A DNA stretch of 64,000 bases from Panagrolaimus kolymaensis (GCA_028622995.1 JAJQJQ010000028.1:1-64000), one strand, 5' to 3'. Counted from the stretch's first letter, positions 43,140 through 57,588 are shown. Notes: generated by a model not told the origin, from the sequence alone. Made by a program: numbers and translations.

Positions 43140-46076
43140 TTATTTTACTGAAACAAAAATAGTTACGTGCGGTTTAGTAATTTTTCCATACATTAATAAA
43201 GGTTTCGCAATGCGTCTAACTTTTCGATTAAAAAATAACAAAAATATTGGTTGAATGGTATTTCGAATATACATGGAAAAATAAATGATTACACTAATAA
43301 AATTTGATTGAGTTGACGACGACAATGAATAATTATAACCAGTGATAATGAGAATTCGAAAATTAACAAAAAAACAGGCATAAATTGCAACAGCCTGAAA
43401 AATAATTATTAGCATTATTTACTTTTTATAAATGGATTAATAATTTAGTAAAGCTTTGATGTTTTGCGTTAATTTTTTTATAAAAGCCAAAAAGTAAAAA
43501 AACAAATAAATTTTTTAAGAATCAAAAAAATAAATAAACAAAAAAAAGAAGGGTCTTTGACTGCTTTTTTTTTATAGAATTTTTCACATATTTTATTTAA
43601 AGAATTTTAATTTAATTTATTTCCGCCCTTTTAATATTATTACTCATATGTTTTTGGCAAGTTTATTATTTATAAAGATGTTCGTAAATCACCCTAAAGT
43701 GCAAGCAAACGTTTTCATATTTTACTTGTTTTTTCTAGGAATTCTTTTTATGACGGTTCCTGCCTGGCACAAGAAACTTTTTGCATAAAAATCTAAATAA
43801 AAATTTTACAAGCTTTAATCTATGTTTCTTTTATTCTATTCTAAGAATTTCTAAGGTTTATGCATATTTTATTTTGAATTTAAATTAGTTCCAATAACAA
43901 AAACTCTAGCATAAATAAAAAAAATTTTCTGCTAAAACATATGCAAGCGGCAAGTGCAAAATTTTTGCATATTTATTCAAAGAAAATCTCGCAATTTGTC
44001 TCACAAAGTATTTTTGGAACATTAAAACCAAATCTTACCTGTAATAAAATAAATAAATCATTTTTATGTTTTCGATGTTCAACGGTGGGTTTAATTTTGA
44101 ATGTTTTAAAAAAGTGTGAAACATCATAACGAATTTTAATTACAATGCAAGTATAAACTATTAAAGCAATGGCAGGAAAATAATCATTTACGATAGCTGT
44201 GGCCTAAAAAACCATACAGTAAAAAAAAAAGAAGTTGTTTTTGAGGTTAAAAAATAAAAACTTACCAAAACCATTAAATATTCTCCAAAAGTTCGAGTTT
44301 CACATGAAGAGTAAAAATCAATTTCTAAAAATAGAAAAAAATGTGTGTTTTAAAAAGTGAGAAAAACAAATATTTAATTGTTTTTTGTTTATTAAAAAAT
44401 GTTAAAGTCATTATTTTTGAAAGGTTAAAGGTCGTCGTTGACTTTTAAACAAACATAAAAAGCGTAGGTAAAAACACTACAACGACATTCTTAGAAACAA
44501 CATTAATTTGATTTTGCAAACAAAAAAATGCATGTGCGTAGTTTGCTTCTTTTTTTAAATTTTTACCAAAAAATAAAAAAATAGTTTTTTGCGGGAAATT
44601 TAGAAATAAATTAATCGAATCCGAATAAAAAAATTTACGGTGAGAAAAGAAAACAAAGACATTCCTTAAAAATATTTCAAAAAATATGGAAGACATTTTC
44701 GTAGAAAAAAATTAAAACAATCTTTCCAAAAAGTTTTTAGAATCTCAAAAAACGAAAAAAATTTTAGTTCCTTGAAAGCAATTTCATTAAAACTATTACT
44801 CATTTTTAAAGAACTGAAACAGGTGGAAAAAAAGTGAAACTACGATAACCTTTTAATTTTACTTGGCGCAAATTTAAAATTCAAATAAACTTTTTTTTAT
44901 CAAAATTTTAGCTAAAATATATTAGTTTCTAGAAGTCACTTACCATCATCCACTGGAGTTCCATTAAGAATAATCACATGAGGAGAAATAAGAGTATCAA
45001 AACATAAATAAAAATATTGAAAAAATACAAAACCCGATATATTACACCAAACAAACGTAGCATGGAAAACGAGATATCGGAGATTAATTTTAGATGGAAA
45101 AATAAACATTATAAATCGAATTATTGATAATGCAAGTAAAAAAAATAATTCTCCATGATATGAAAGTGTTTCAGCAAAAGCTATGATTGGCATAAAATTT
45201 TCTGCGTTTGCTGTCTAAAAATGAGAAAAGAAATTTTTTAAATTTAAATCCAAAAAGGTTAAAGTTTGCTACGTTTTTAGGTATCAAAACGAATATCCAA
45301 AAAAGCACTAATTTGCGACAAAAAAGATAGTAAGAAACTAAACTTACATTTTGGGAAAACATAGTAATAGGTAAATATACAAATTTAACCAATAAACTAA
45401 CAATATTACAAAATAATATTTGAAAACAATATGTATAATATGGCAGTTTTCGAAGTATAAAAAATCCCTAAAATCATATCAATTTTAAAGCCTTTACCAA
45501 ATAATTTAAGGTATCTCTTGAAACTTGTTATTCCAAAGCATAATAGTTAAGTTGATTGTTTTACGTTACAAAATCAAAGCAAGTATATGCATTTTTAAAA
45601 AGAAAAGAAAATTAAGAAACTTTGGACATTTGGACTTTTATAAACCTTTGTCACTTCAATTTTGGTTTTTAATTTTTAGTTTTTTTCCATCGACTTTCAT
45701 TGGAGTCTTTGAAATAAAAAAATCTCAAAGTAAGGCATGAAATGATATAAATTTTAAAAATAACATCGATTTACAATAAATATTTTTTAGCTCCTAAGTG
45801 ACTTAATTTTTTTTCAAAATTGCATGTAAAATTATTTGGAAAGTTTTAAAGAAACAAAGTAAATATTTGTATTTTTCACAGGAGGTCAACCAAAAAATCA
45901 AAAATCGTTTCTCAAAGAAAAAGAATTTTAAAAAATTACAGTGTATTTTTCTTTGTCCAAAAAAACTAAAAAAAACAAGGCAAACTTACTTTGATAAAAA
46001 CAATCAACAAAAAAATATTTAATATTAATGAAATAATTCCGCATAAACTTAAAAATATGAAAGCAGAAATATGCAT
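43140..46076 (-). CDS. Seven-transmembrane serpentine chemoreceptor
   Basis: Exons 46076-45990, 45467-45348, 45214-44944, 44324-44266, 44203-44039 and 43394-43140; all phases agree (318 residues). TM1 is in exon 1 (ISLILNIFLLIVFIK). TM2 is in exon 2 (CNIVSLLVKFVYLPITMF). TM3 and TM4 are in exon 3 (LFFLLALSIIRFIMFIF; LVFHATFVWCNISGFVFF), followed by a Cys-containing loop (CETRTFGEY) in exon 4. TM5 is in exon 5, and TM6-7 in exon 6 (FISVIIYFSMYIRNTI), with an NRKVRRI tail. Length and layout fit nematode chemoreceptors; I cannot assign the subfamily. Introns of 500-900 bp hold no other genes. Confidence 0.8.
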
Positions 46077-47088
46077 ATTTATGCATTACACAAAAATTAC
46101 AAATTAGTCAGAAACGAAAAAAAATTAACAAAAAACATTAAAGTCAACTTTTTTAAAGTACCTAATTTATTGAGAAATAAAACAAAATAAAAGTAAGCAC
46201 CAATAATTTATTTTTTATTTTCCGTAGCCTTAAAAATTTTCCTCAACTTTTATTTCCTTTTTTTTCTTGAATTTTTAAGCAACCATAAAACCACCTTTAT
46301 CACTTATTTATTTGACAGCTTTTAATTTTTAATAACATTTTTTAATGTAATTCTTTCTTATTATGAAAGCTTAAATTTGGAAAACCTCTCTCTATTTTGT
46401 TTTTTTTGAAAACAGGTGAAAATAAATAAATATTCGAAACGGAAAAATTTGTTTAAAGTAAATATTGGTGAGAGAAAAAGATGGCGCTGGAATAACAAGA
46501 AAATGATGTTGAAGTATAATTATAAAAAAAAATATGTTAAAAGGAATTAACAAAAGTTTTTGGTAATCTTTTTAATTCGAATTATGATTCATGTTTCTTA
46601 TTCAATTTCAACAAAACCCAACTTGAAAATTTCATTGAATTTCATAATAATATAAATATTAACGTTTAAAAAAAGAATAAACCTTTTTGCAAAGGCCATT
46701 AAGGTTGTGGTAAAATATTAATTTTATTAACCTCTTGGAATAATATATTCTTTGGAAAAAATAAGGTCGGCGATAAATGTCCATTAAAAATTATGATTAT
46801 CGGTGTTAGACAAACTCGCATTCAAATTTAGAAGGAACCAATAGCTTTGATGCATGATTTTTTCTCCAAGTATTCAAAGAGGCAAATGAAATGCTTTTAT
46901 AATTTTTGTAATACATACTTTCTGTTATCTTTTTTCTACCACAAATATCAACAAAAGAATCAGTAATTTGAAGTGTGATTGGATGATTCAGAGAAACAAT
47001 ATGCACAAATTTTGTTACATCTTTACCTTATTTCTTGCATTAGCTTTAATTATGAAACACATTTCTCTTGATTTTGTTGCTTTATACT
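46077..47088. other. AT-rich 5' flank
   Basis: Promoter side of the chemoreceptor. A minus-strand stretch at 47006-46806 is open but has no domain or splice support. Confidence 0.4.
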
Positions 47089-47096
47089 CTCGAAGC

Positions 47097-47282
47097 CAGT
47101 GTTGTTACTTGCTCCGCCAGCTCCGGCTCCGGAGCGCCCCGCTCCAGGTCGGAGCTCGGAGCGGAGCTGGAGCTACAAAATAAATTTAGCCGGAGCCCGG
47201 AGCGGAGCCGGAGCCAAGAAAAAAAATTGACTGGAGCCCGGAGCGGAGCTGGAGCCGAAAATTTTAGAAAGTAACAACACTG
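47097..47282. mobile_element. 186-bp hAT-like MITE with GGAGC-rich core
   Basis: Terminal inverted repeats of 14 bp (CAGTGTTGTTACTT ... AAGTAACAACACTG) are flanked by 8-bp CTCGAAGC/CTCGAAGT target duplications (47089-47096 and 47283-47290; 7 of 8 match). The CAGTG ends and 8-bp duplications are hAT hallmarks. The inside is a GC-rich array of GGAGC(C/T) words, partly inverted, and encodes no transposase. Confidence 0.75.
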
Positions 47283-47559
47283 CTCGAAGTTGATCTTTTC
47301 TATGTATCTTCTTCCTATTAAACCGCCGTTGTTGGATTTAAAGCTGTTGTTGTTTGTCCCTCTTTTTTTATTGCAACTTGAAAAAAAGAAAATAAGCAAG
47401 CATTCGTGGTTTTTTAGAAAAAGTAATTTAATTGATATTTTGTTATGGTTTGTTAGTTTAATCCTTGCAATTATTGTTGAAAAAGTGATTGACACTAATA
47501 CATATCTTTATTAACATACAAAAAAATCAGCAATACAAAAATATAAGGCAAAATAATGA

Positions 47560-48616
47560 TTATCGTTTGGTTGTATTGATGGATGGATGAAAGCTGTCTA
47601 ATTTAGTGCAGGGTTCATAATACGTTGTCCAGGAATGATTTACTGACGTTGTATCAAGTTGTTGTGGCGGTTGAGGAATGATGTTATTTGCTTTCATGTA
47701 TGATACAACTTGACCAGGAACTTCTGCTAATACTTCTTTAGCTAACAAATATTGGAGTCGTTCTTGTTCGAATGGTGAAGCAGCAATTCCATTAGTCATA
47801 AATTTTCGTAATGGTACAAATTGAACGATATCACGTATAGCAGTTTGACCACAGCATGATAGTAGTCGATCATCGGAATCAAGTTCATCCATCTTACTAA
47901 AATCAGAAGAACCAACACTAACAATGATAATCGAAAAAGGTAAATCAGAAGCCTAAAAAATAACAGGGTTATATGGTAAAAGCATTAAAGCGAGAGTTAC
48001 TTGTATGATAGCCATCTTTGTAGCAGCAATATCCGAGATAATTCCATTAGTAATAATCAACAAAACTAGAAACTTTCTTCCATTAGTTCCATAACGTCGT
48101 GCTCTATTTGCTGCTTCTTTGATTGTTGGTGCAAAATTAGTTGGACCATAAAGTGATGTACAGCGAAGTGAAGTACCATAAGCTTGCATAACGCCATCAA
48201 TTCCATGAACTTCAGGATTGGTGTTTAAACTCTAAAACAAACAAAAAAAGTTTAACGAATAACAAAAGCAAATAATAAGTAAATACCAAAGGAAAAAGAT
48301 GGCTAACGAAATTATGTGGTGGTATCAAAGCTCCAAATCCATAAGCAGCAAAATTCTTCGTTTTGTTATAGGCTTGACAAATTTCGAGTACAGCTTTGAT
48401 AGCCATTTGGTATTCATTGTTAGACTGTGGATTACAATAATGAAGCGAATTGGGATGTGTTACCGAACCATTAGAAGCAGTGAAATCAACCGAAAGAGAA
48501 AAATCGAGTTCCAATCTAAAAATTATCACTTGAAAAAACACATTTTTAGAGAAAGATAAAAGCTTACCCTCCAAAAATGAAATCCAAAAATGCGTATCCT
48601 TGTTCCAATTTTGCCG
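47560..48616 (-). CDS. Copine C-terminal (vWA-like) exons, 5' part outside window
   Basis: Exons 48616-48568, 48515-48287, 48231-48001 and 47952-47560; phases are consistent. The reading gives GYAFLDFIFGG, SVDFTASNGS (the MIDAS-like metal site), PNSLHYCNP, YGFGALIPP, TSLYGPTNFAP and RDIVQFVPLRKF, in the order of the copine domain. Copines are calcium-dependent phospholipid-binding proteins; the two C2 domains that should precede are absent here. The first exon starts at TGTGCAG (acceptor ending 48617), 5 bp from the satellite, and has a phase needing an upstream exon. Either the satellite fills an intron of >15.4 kb or it has cut the gene. Confidence 0.8.
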
Positions 48617-48621
48617 CTGCA

Positions 48622-51600
48622 CAAAATCAAAACTTCACAGAATCAATAAAACTAAATTAAATAATTGTTTTCTGTGAAGAAATTTAAATAAAATTAATAT
48701 TTGAATGCACTCTTTCGAGATGCATATTTTAACCCTAATTTTGAACTCGATAAATGCGTTGTAATTTTCTCAACAAAATCAAAACTTCACAGAATCAATA
48801 AAACTAAATTAAATAATTGTTTTCTGTGAAGAAATTTAAATAAAATAAATTTTTGAATGCACTCTTTCGAGTTGCATATTTTAACCTTAATTTTGAACTC
48901 CATATCTTCGTTCCATTTTTCTCAACAAAATCAAAACTTCACAGAATCAATAAAACTAAATTAAATAATTGTTTTCTGTGAAGAAATTTAAATAAAATTA
49001 ATATTTGAATGCACTCTTTCGAGATGCATATTTTAACCCTAATTTTGAACTCGATAAATGCGTTGTAATTTTCTCAACAAAATCAAAACTTCACAGAATC
49101 AATAAAACTAAATTAAATAATTGTTTTCTGTGAAGAAATTTAAATAAAATAAATTTTTGAATGCACTCTTTCGAGTTGCATATTTTAACCTTAATTTTGA
49201 ACTCCATATCTTCGTTCCATTTTTCTCAACAAAATCAAAACTTCACAGAATCAATAAAACTAAATTAAATAATTGTTTTCTGTGAAGAAATTTAAATAAA
49301 ATTAATATTTGAATGCACTCTTTCGAGATGCATATTTTAACCCTAATTTTGAACTCGATAAATGCGTTGTAATTTTCTCAACAAAATCAAAACTTCACAG
49401 AATCAATAAAACTAAATTAAATAATTGTTTTCTGTGAAGAAATTTAAATAAAATAAATTTTTGAATGCACTCTTTCGAGTTGCATATTTTAACCTTAATT
49501 TTGAACTCCATATCTTCGTTCCATTTTTCTCAACAAAATCAAAACTTCACAGAATCAATAAAACTAAATTAAATAATTGTTTTCTGTGAAGAAATGTTAA
49601 TAAAATAAATTTTTGAATGCACTCTTTCGAGTTGCATATTTTAACCTTAATTTTGAACTCCATATCTTCGTTCCATTTTTCTCAACAAAATCAAAACTTC
49701 ACAGAATCAATAAAACTAAATTAAATAATTGTTTTCTGTGAAGAAATTTAAATAAAATTAATATTTGAATGCACTCTTTCGAGATGCATATTTTAACCCT
49801 AATTTTGAACTCGATAAATGCGTTGTAATTTTCTCAACAAAATCAAAACTTCACAGAATCAATAAAACTAAATTAAATAATTGTTTTCTGTGAAGAAATT
49901 TAAATAAAATTAATATTTGAATGCACTCTTTCGAGTTGCATATTTTAACCTTAATTTTGAACTCGATAAATGCGTTGTAATTTTCTCAACAAAATCAAAA
50001 CTTCACAGAATCAATAAAACTAAATTAAATAATTGTTTTCTGTGAAGAAATTTAAATAAAATTAATATTTGAATGCACTCTTTCGAGTTGCATATTTTAA
50101 CCTTAATTTTGAACTCGATAAATGCGTTGTAATTTTCTCAACAAAATCAAAACTTCACAGAATCAATAAAACTAAATTAAATAATTGTTTTCTGTGAAGA
50201 AATTTAAATAAAATAAATTTTTGAATGCACTCTTTCGAGTTGCATATTTTAACCTTAATTTTGAACTCCATATCTTCGTTCCATTTTTCTCAACAAAATC
50301 AAAACTTCACAGAATCAATAAAACTAAATTAAATAATTGTTTTCTGTGAAGAAATTTAAATAAAATTAATATTTGAATGCACTCTTTCGAGATGCATATT
50401 TTAACCTTAATTTTGAACTCGATAAATGCGTTGTAATTTTCTCAACAAAATCAAAACTTCACAGAATCAATAAAACTAAATTAAATAATTGTTTTCTGTG
50501 AAGAAATTTAAATAAAATTAATATTTGAATGCACTCTTTCGAGTTGCATATTTTAACCTTAATTTTGAACTCGATAAATGCGTTGTAATTTTCTCAACAA
50601 AATCAAAACTTCACAGAATCAATAAAACTAAATTAAATAATTGTTTTCTGTGAAGAAATGTTAATAAAATAAATTTTTGAATGCACTCTTTCGAGATGCA
50701 TATTTTAACCCTAATTTTGAACTCGATAAATGCGTTGTAATTTTCTCAACAAAATCAAAACTTCACAGAATCAATAAAACTAAATTAAATAATTGTTTTC
50801 TGTGAAGAAATTTAAATAAAATAAATTTTTGAATGCACTCTTTCGAGTTGCATATTTTAACCTTAATTTTGAACTCCATATCTTCGTTCCATTTTTCTCA
50901 ACAAAATCAAAACTTCACAGAATCAATAAAACTAAATTAAATAATTGTTTTCTGTGAAGAAATTTAAATAAAATTAATATTTGAATGCACTCTTTCGAGA
51001 TGCATATTTTAACCCTAATTTTGAACTCCATATCTTCGTTGTATTTTTCTTAACAAAATCAAAACTTCACAGAATCAATAAAACTAAATTAAATAATTGT
51101 TTTCTGTGAAGAAATTTAAATAAAATAAATTTTTGAATGCACTCTTTCGAGTTGCATATTTTAACCTTAATTTTGAACTCCATATCTTCGTTCCATTTTT
51201 CTCAACAAAATCAAAACTTCACAGAATCAATAAAACTAAATTAAATAATTGTTTTCTGTGAAGAAATTTAAATAAAATTAATATTTGAATGCACTCTTTC
51301 GAGATGCATATTTTAACCCTAATTTTGAACTCGATAAATGCGTTGTAATTTTCTCAACAAAATCAAAACTTCACAGAATCAATAAAACTAAATTAAATAA
51401 TTGTTTTCTGTGAAGAAATTTAAATAAAATAAATTTTTGAATGCACTCTTTCGAGTTGCATATTTTAACCTTAATTTTGAACTCCATATCTTCGTTCCAT
51501 TTTTCTCAACAAAATCAAAACTTCACAGAATCAATAAAACTAAATTAAATAATTGTTTTCTGTGAAGAAATTTAAATAAAATTAATATTTGAATGCACTC

Positions 51601-54600
51601 TTTCGAGATGCATATTTTAACCCTAATTTTGAACTCCATATCTTCGTTGTATTTTTCTTAACAAAATCAAAACTTCACAGAATCAATAAAACTAAATTAA
51701 ATAATTGTTTTCTGTGAAGAAATTTAAATAAAATAAATTTTTGAATGCACTCTTTCGAGTTGCATATTTTAACCTTAATTTTGAACTCCATATCTTCGTT
51801 CCATTTTTCTCAACAAAATCAAAACTTCACAGAATCAATAAAACTAAATTAAATAATTGTTTTCTGTGAAGAAATTTAAATAAAATTAATATTTGAATGC
51901 ACTCTTTCGAGATGCATATTTTAACCCTAATTTTGAACTCCATATCTTCGTTGTATTTTTCTTAACAAAATCAAAACTTCACAGAATCAATAAAACTAAA
52001 TTAAATAATTGTTTTCTGTGAAGAAATTTAAATAAAATAAATTTTTGAATGCACTCTTTCGAGTTGCATATTTTAACCTTAATTTTGAACTCCATATCTT
52101 CGTTGTATTTTTCTTAACAAAATCAAAACTTCACAGAATCAATAAAACTAAATTAAATAATTGTTTTCTGTGAAGAAATTTAAATAAAATTAATATTTGA
52201 ATGCACTCTTTCGAGATGCATATTTTAACCCTAATTTTGAACTCCATATCTTCGTTGTATTTTTCTTAACAAAATCAAAACTTCACAGAATCAATAAAAC
52301 TAAATTAAATAATTGTTTTCTGTGAAGAAATTTAAATAAAATTAATATTTGAATGCACTCTTTCGAGATGCATATTTTAACCCTAATTTTGAACTCGATA
52401 AATGCGTTGTAATTTTCTCAACAAAATCAAAACTTCACAGAATCAATAAAACTAAATTAAATAATTGTTTTCTGTGAAGAAATTTAAATAAAATAAATTT
52501 TTGAATGCACTCTTTCGAGTTGCATATTTTAACCTTAATTTTGAACTCCATATCTTCGTTCCATTTTTCTCAACAAAATCAAAACTTCACAGAATCAATA
52601 AAACTAAATTAAATAATTGTTTTCTGTGAAGAAATTTAAATAAAATTAATATTTGAATGCACTCTTTCGAGATGCATATTTTAACCCTAATTTTGAACTC
52701 CATATCTTCGTTGTATTTTTCTTAACAAAATCAAAACTTCACAGAATCAATAAAACTAAATTAAATAATTGTTTTCTGTGAAGAAATTTAAATAAAATAA
52801 ATTTTTGAATGCACTCTTTCGAGTTGCATATTTTAACCTTAATTTTGAACTCCATATCTTCGTTCCATTTTTCTCAACAAAATCAAAACTTCACAGAATC
52901 AATAAAACTAAATTAAATAATTGTTTTCTGTGAAGAAATTTAAATAAAATTAATATTTGAATGCACTCTTTCGAGATGCATATTTTAACCCTAATTTTGA
53001 ACTCCATATCTTCGTTGTATTTTTCTTAACAAAATCAAAACTTCACAGAATCAATAAAACTAAATTAAATAATTGTTTTCTGTGAAGAAATTTAAATAAA
53101 ATAAATTTTTGAATGCACTCTTTCGAGTTGCATATTTTAACCTTAATTTTGAACTCCATATCTTCGTTGTATTTTTCTTAACAAAATCAAAACTTCACAG
53201 AATCAATAAAACTAAATTAAATAATTGTTTTCTGTGAAGAAATTTAAATAAAATTAATATTTGAATGCACTCTTTCGAGATGCATATTTTAACCCTAATT
53301 TTGAACTCCATATCTTCGTTGTATTTTTCTTAACAAAATCAAAACTTCACAGAATCAATAAAACTAAATTAAATAATTGTTTTCTGTGAAGAAATTTAAA
53401 TAAAATAAATATTTGAATGAACTCTTTCGAGATGCATATTTTAACCCTAATTTTGAACTCGATAAATGCGTTGTAATTTTCTCAACAAAATCAAAACTTC
53501 ACAGAATCAATAAAACTAAATTAAATAATTGTTTTCTGTGAAGAAATGTTAATAAAATAAATTTTTGAATGCACTCTTTCGAGTTGCATATTTTAACCTT
53601 AATTTTGAACTCCATATCTTCGTTCCATTTTTCTCAACAAAATCAAAACTTCACAGAATCAATAAAACTAAATTAAATAATTGTTTTCTGTGAAGAAATT
53701 TAAATAAAATTAATATTTGAATGCACTCTTTCGAGATGCATATTTTAACCCTAATTTTGAACTCGATAAATGCGTTGTAATTTTCTCAACAAAATCAAAA
53801 CTTCACAGAATCAATAAAACTAAATTAAATAATTGTTTTCTGTGAAGAAATTTAAATAAAATAAATATTTGAATGAACTCTTTCGAGATGCATATTTTAA
53901 CCCTAATTTTGAACTCGATAAATGCGTTGTAATTTTCTCAACAAAATCAAAACTTCACAGAATCAATAAAACTAAATTAAATAATTGTTTTCTGTGAAGA
54001 AATTTAAATAAAATAAATATTTGAATGAACTCTTTCGAGATGCATATTTTAACCCTAATTTTGAACTCGATAAATGCGTTGTAATTTTCTCAACAAAATT
54101 AAAACTTCACAGAATCAATAAAACTAAATTAAATAATTGTTTTCTGTGAAGAAATTTAAATAAAATAAATTTTTGAATGCACTCTTTCGAGTTGCATATT
54201 TTAACCTTAATTTTGAACTCCATATCTTCGTTCCATTTTTCTCAACAAAATCAAAACTTCACAGAATCAATAAAACTAAATTAAATAATTGTTTTCTGTG
54301 AAGAAATTTAAATAAAATTAATATTTGAATGCACTCTTTCGAGATGCATATTTTAACCCTAATTTTGAACTCGATAAATGCGTTGTAATTTTCTCAACAA
54401 AATCAAAACTTCACAGAATCAATAAAACTAAATTAAATAATTGTTTTCTGTGAAGAAATTTAAATAAAATTAATATTTGAATGCACTCTTTCGAGTTGCA
54501 TATTTTAACCTTAATTTTGAACTCCATATCTTCGTTGTATTTTTCTTAACAAAATCAAAACTTCACAGAATCAATAAAACTAAATTAAATAATTGTTTTC

Positions 54601-57588
54601 TGTGAAGAAATTTAAATAAAATTAATATTTGAATGCACTCTTTCGAGATGCATATTTTAACCCTAATTTTGAACTCCATATCTTCGTTGTATTTTTCTTA
54701 ACAAAATCAAAACTTCACAGAATCAATAAAACTAAATTAAATAATTGTTTTCTGTGAAGAAATTTAAATAAAATTAATATTTGAATGCACTCTTTCGAGA
54801 TGCATATTTTAACCCTAATTTTGAACTCCATATCTTCGTTGTATTTTTCTTAACAAAATCAAAACTTCACAGAATCAATAAAACTAAATTAAATAATTGT
54901 TTTCTGTGAAGAAATTTAAATAAAATTAATATTTGAATGCACTCTTTCGAGTTGCATATTTTAACCTTAATTTTGAACTCCATATCTTCGTTGTATTTTT
55001 CTTAACAAAATCAAAACTTCACAGAATCAATAAAACTAAATTAAATAATTGTTTTCTGTGAAGAAATTTAAATAAAATTAATATTTGAATGCACTCTTTC
55101 GAGATGCATATTTTAACCCTAATTTTGAACTCCATATCTTCGTTGTATTTTTCTTAACAAAATCAAAACTTCACAGAATCAATAAAACTAAATTAAATAA
55201 TTGTTTTCTGTGAAGAAATTTAAATAAAATAAATTTTTGAATGCACTCTTTCGAGTTGCATATTTTAACCTTAATTTTGAACTCCATATCTTCGTTCCAT
55301 TTTTCTCAACAAAATCAAAACTTCACAGAATCAATAAAACTAAATTAAATAATTGTTTTCTGTGAAGAAATTTAAATAAAATTAATATTTGAATGCACTC
55401 TTTCGAGATGCATATTTTAACCCTAATTTTGAACTCCATATCTTCGTTGTATTTTTCTTAACAAAATCAAAACTTCACAGAATCAATAAAACTAAATTAA
55501 ATAATTGTTTTCTGTGAAGAAATTTAAATAAAATAAATTTTTGAATGCACTCTTTCGAGTTGCATATTTTAACCTTAATTTTGAACTCCATATCTTCGTT
55601 GTATTTTTCTTAACAAAATCAAAACTTCACAGAATCAATAAAACTAAATTAAATAATTGTTTTCTGTGAAGAAATTTAAATAAAATTAATATTTGAATGC
55701 ACTCTTTCGAGATGCATATTTTAACCCTAATTTTGAACTCCATATCTTCGTTGTATTTTTCTTAACAAAATCAAAACTTCACAGAATCAATAAAACTAAA
55801 TTAAATAATTGTTTTCTGTGAAGAAATTTAAATAAAATTAATATTTGAATGCACTCTTTCGAGATGCATATTTTAACCCTAATTTTGAACTCCATATCTT
55901 CGTTGTATTTTTCTTAACAAAATCAAAACTTCACAGAATCAATAAAACTAAATTAAATAATTGTTTTCTGTGAAGAAATTTAAATAAAATTAATATTTGA
56001 ATGCACTCTTTCGAGATGCATATTTTAACCCTAATTTTGAACTCCATATCTTCGTTGTATTTTTCTTAACAAAATCAAAACTTCACAGAATCAATAAAAC
56101 TAAATTAAATAATTGTTTTCTGTGAAGAAATTTAAATAAAATAAATTTTTGAATGCACTCTTTCGAGTTGCATATTTTAACCTTAATTTTGAACTCCATA
56201 TCTTCGTTCCATTTTTCTCAACAAAATCAAAACTTCACAGAATCAATAAAACTAAATTAAATAATTGTTTTCTGTGAAGAAATTTAAATAAAATTAATAT
56301 TTGAATGCACTCTTTCGAGATGCATATTTTAACCCTAATTTTGAACTCCATATCTTCGTTGTATTTTTCTTAACAAAATCAAAACTTCACAGAATCAATA
56401 AAACTAAATTAAATAATTGTTTTCTGTGAAGAAATTTAAATAAAATTAATATTTGAATGCACTCTTTCGAGATGCATATTTTAACCCTAATTTTGAACTC
56501 CATATCTTCGTTGTATTTTTCTTAACAAAATCAAAACTTCACAGAATCAATAAAACTAAATTAAATAATTGTTTTCTGTGAAGAAATTTAAATAAAATAA
56601 ATTTTTGAATGCACTCTTTCGAGTTGCATATTTTAACCTTAATTTTGAACTCCATATCTTCGTTCCATTTTTCTCAACAAAATCAAAACTTCACAGAATC
56701 AATAAAACTAAATTAAATAATTGTTTTCTGTGAAGAAATTTAAATAAAATTAATATTTGAATGCACTCTTTCGAGATGCATATTTTAACCTTAATTTTGA
56801 ACTCCATATCTTCGTTCCATTTTTCTCAACAAAATCAAAACTTCACAGAATCAATAAAACTAAATTAAATAATTGTTTTCTGTGAAGAAATTTAAATAAA
56901 ATTAATATTTGAATGCACTCTTTCGAGATGCATATTTTAACCCTAATTTTGAACTCGATAAATGCGTTGTAATTTTCTCAACAAAATCAAAACTTCACAG
57001 AATCAATAAAACTAAATTAAATAATTGTTTTCTGTGAAGAAATTTAAATAAAATAAATTTTTGAATGCACTCTTTCGAGTTGCATATTTTAACCTTAATT
57101 TTGAACTCCATATCTTCGTTCCATTTTTCTCAACAAAATCAAAACTTCACAGAATCAATAAAACTAAATTAAATAATTGTTTTCTGTGAAGAAATGTTAA
57201 TAAAATAAATTTTTGAATGCACTCTTTCGAGTTGCATATTTTAACCTTAATTTTGAACTCCATATCTTCGTTCCATTTTTCTCAACAAAATCAAAACTTC
57301 ACAGAATCAATAAAACTAAATTAAATAATTGTTTTCTGTGAAGAAATTTAAATAAAATAATTTTTTGAATGCACTCTTTCGAGTTGCATATTTTAACCCT
57401 AATTTTGAACTCCATATCTTCGTTGTATTTTTCTTAACAAAATCAAAACTTCACAGAATCAATAAAACTAAATTAAATAATTGTTTTCTGTGAAGAAATT
57501 TAAATAAAATAATTTTTTGAATGCACTCTTTCGAGTTGCATATTTTAACCCTAATTTTGAACTCCATATCTTCGTTGTATTTTTCTTA
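48622..57588. repeat. 152-bp satellite, domain I (about 59 monomers)
   Basis: Tandem head-to-tail 152-bp monomers. The period is exact at all boundaries I counted (48622, 48774, 48926, 49078). Each holds CTTCACAGAA ... TTCTGTGAAG, then GAATGCACTCTTTCGAG. Near 48.6-51 kb two variants alternate, one with AATTAATATTTG and GATAAATGCGTTGTAAT, the other with AATAAATTTTTG and CATATCTTCGTTCCAT, giving a 304-bp dimer. Further right a third ending, CATATCTTCGTTGTATTTTTCTT, becomes common. No gene lies inside. Confidence 0.95.

Noticed and set aside
46806..47006. 66-codon minus-strand frame
   Set aside because: Open but isolated, no family features, no exon partners.
47082..47495. Pro/Arg/Leu-rich frame over the GC-rich element
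   Set aside because: It is a translation of the GGAGC array of the MITE; the flanking frame is not conserved on both sides of the insertion.
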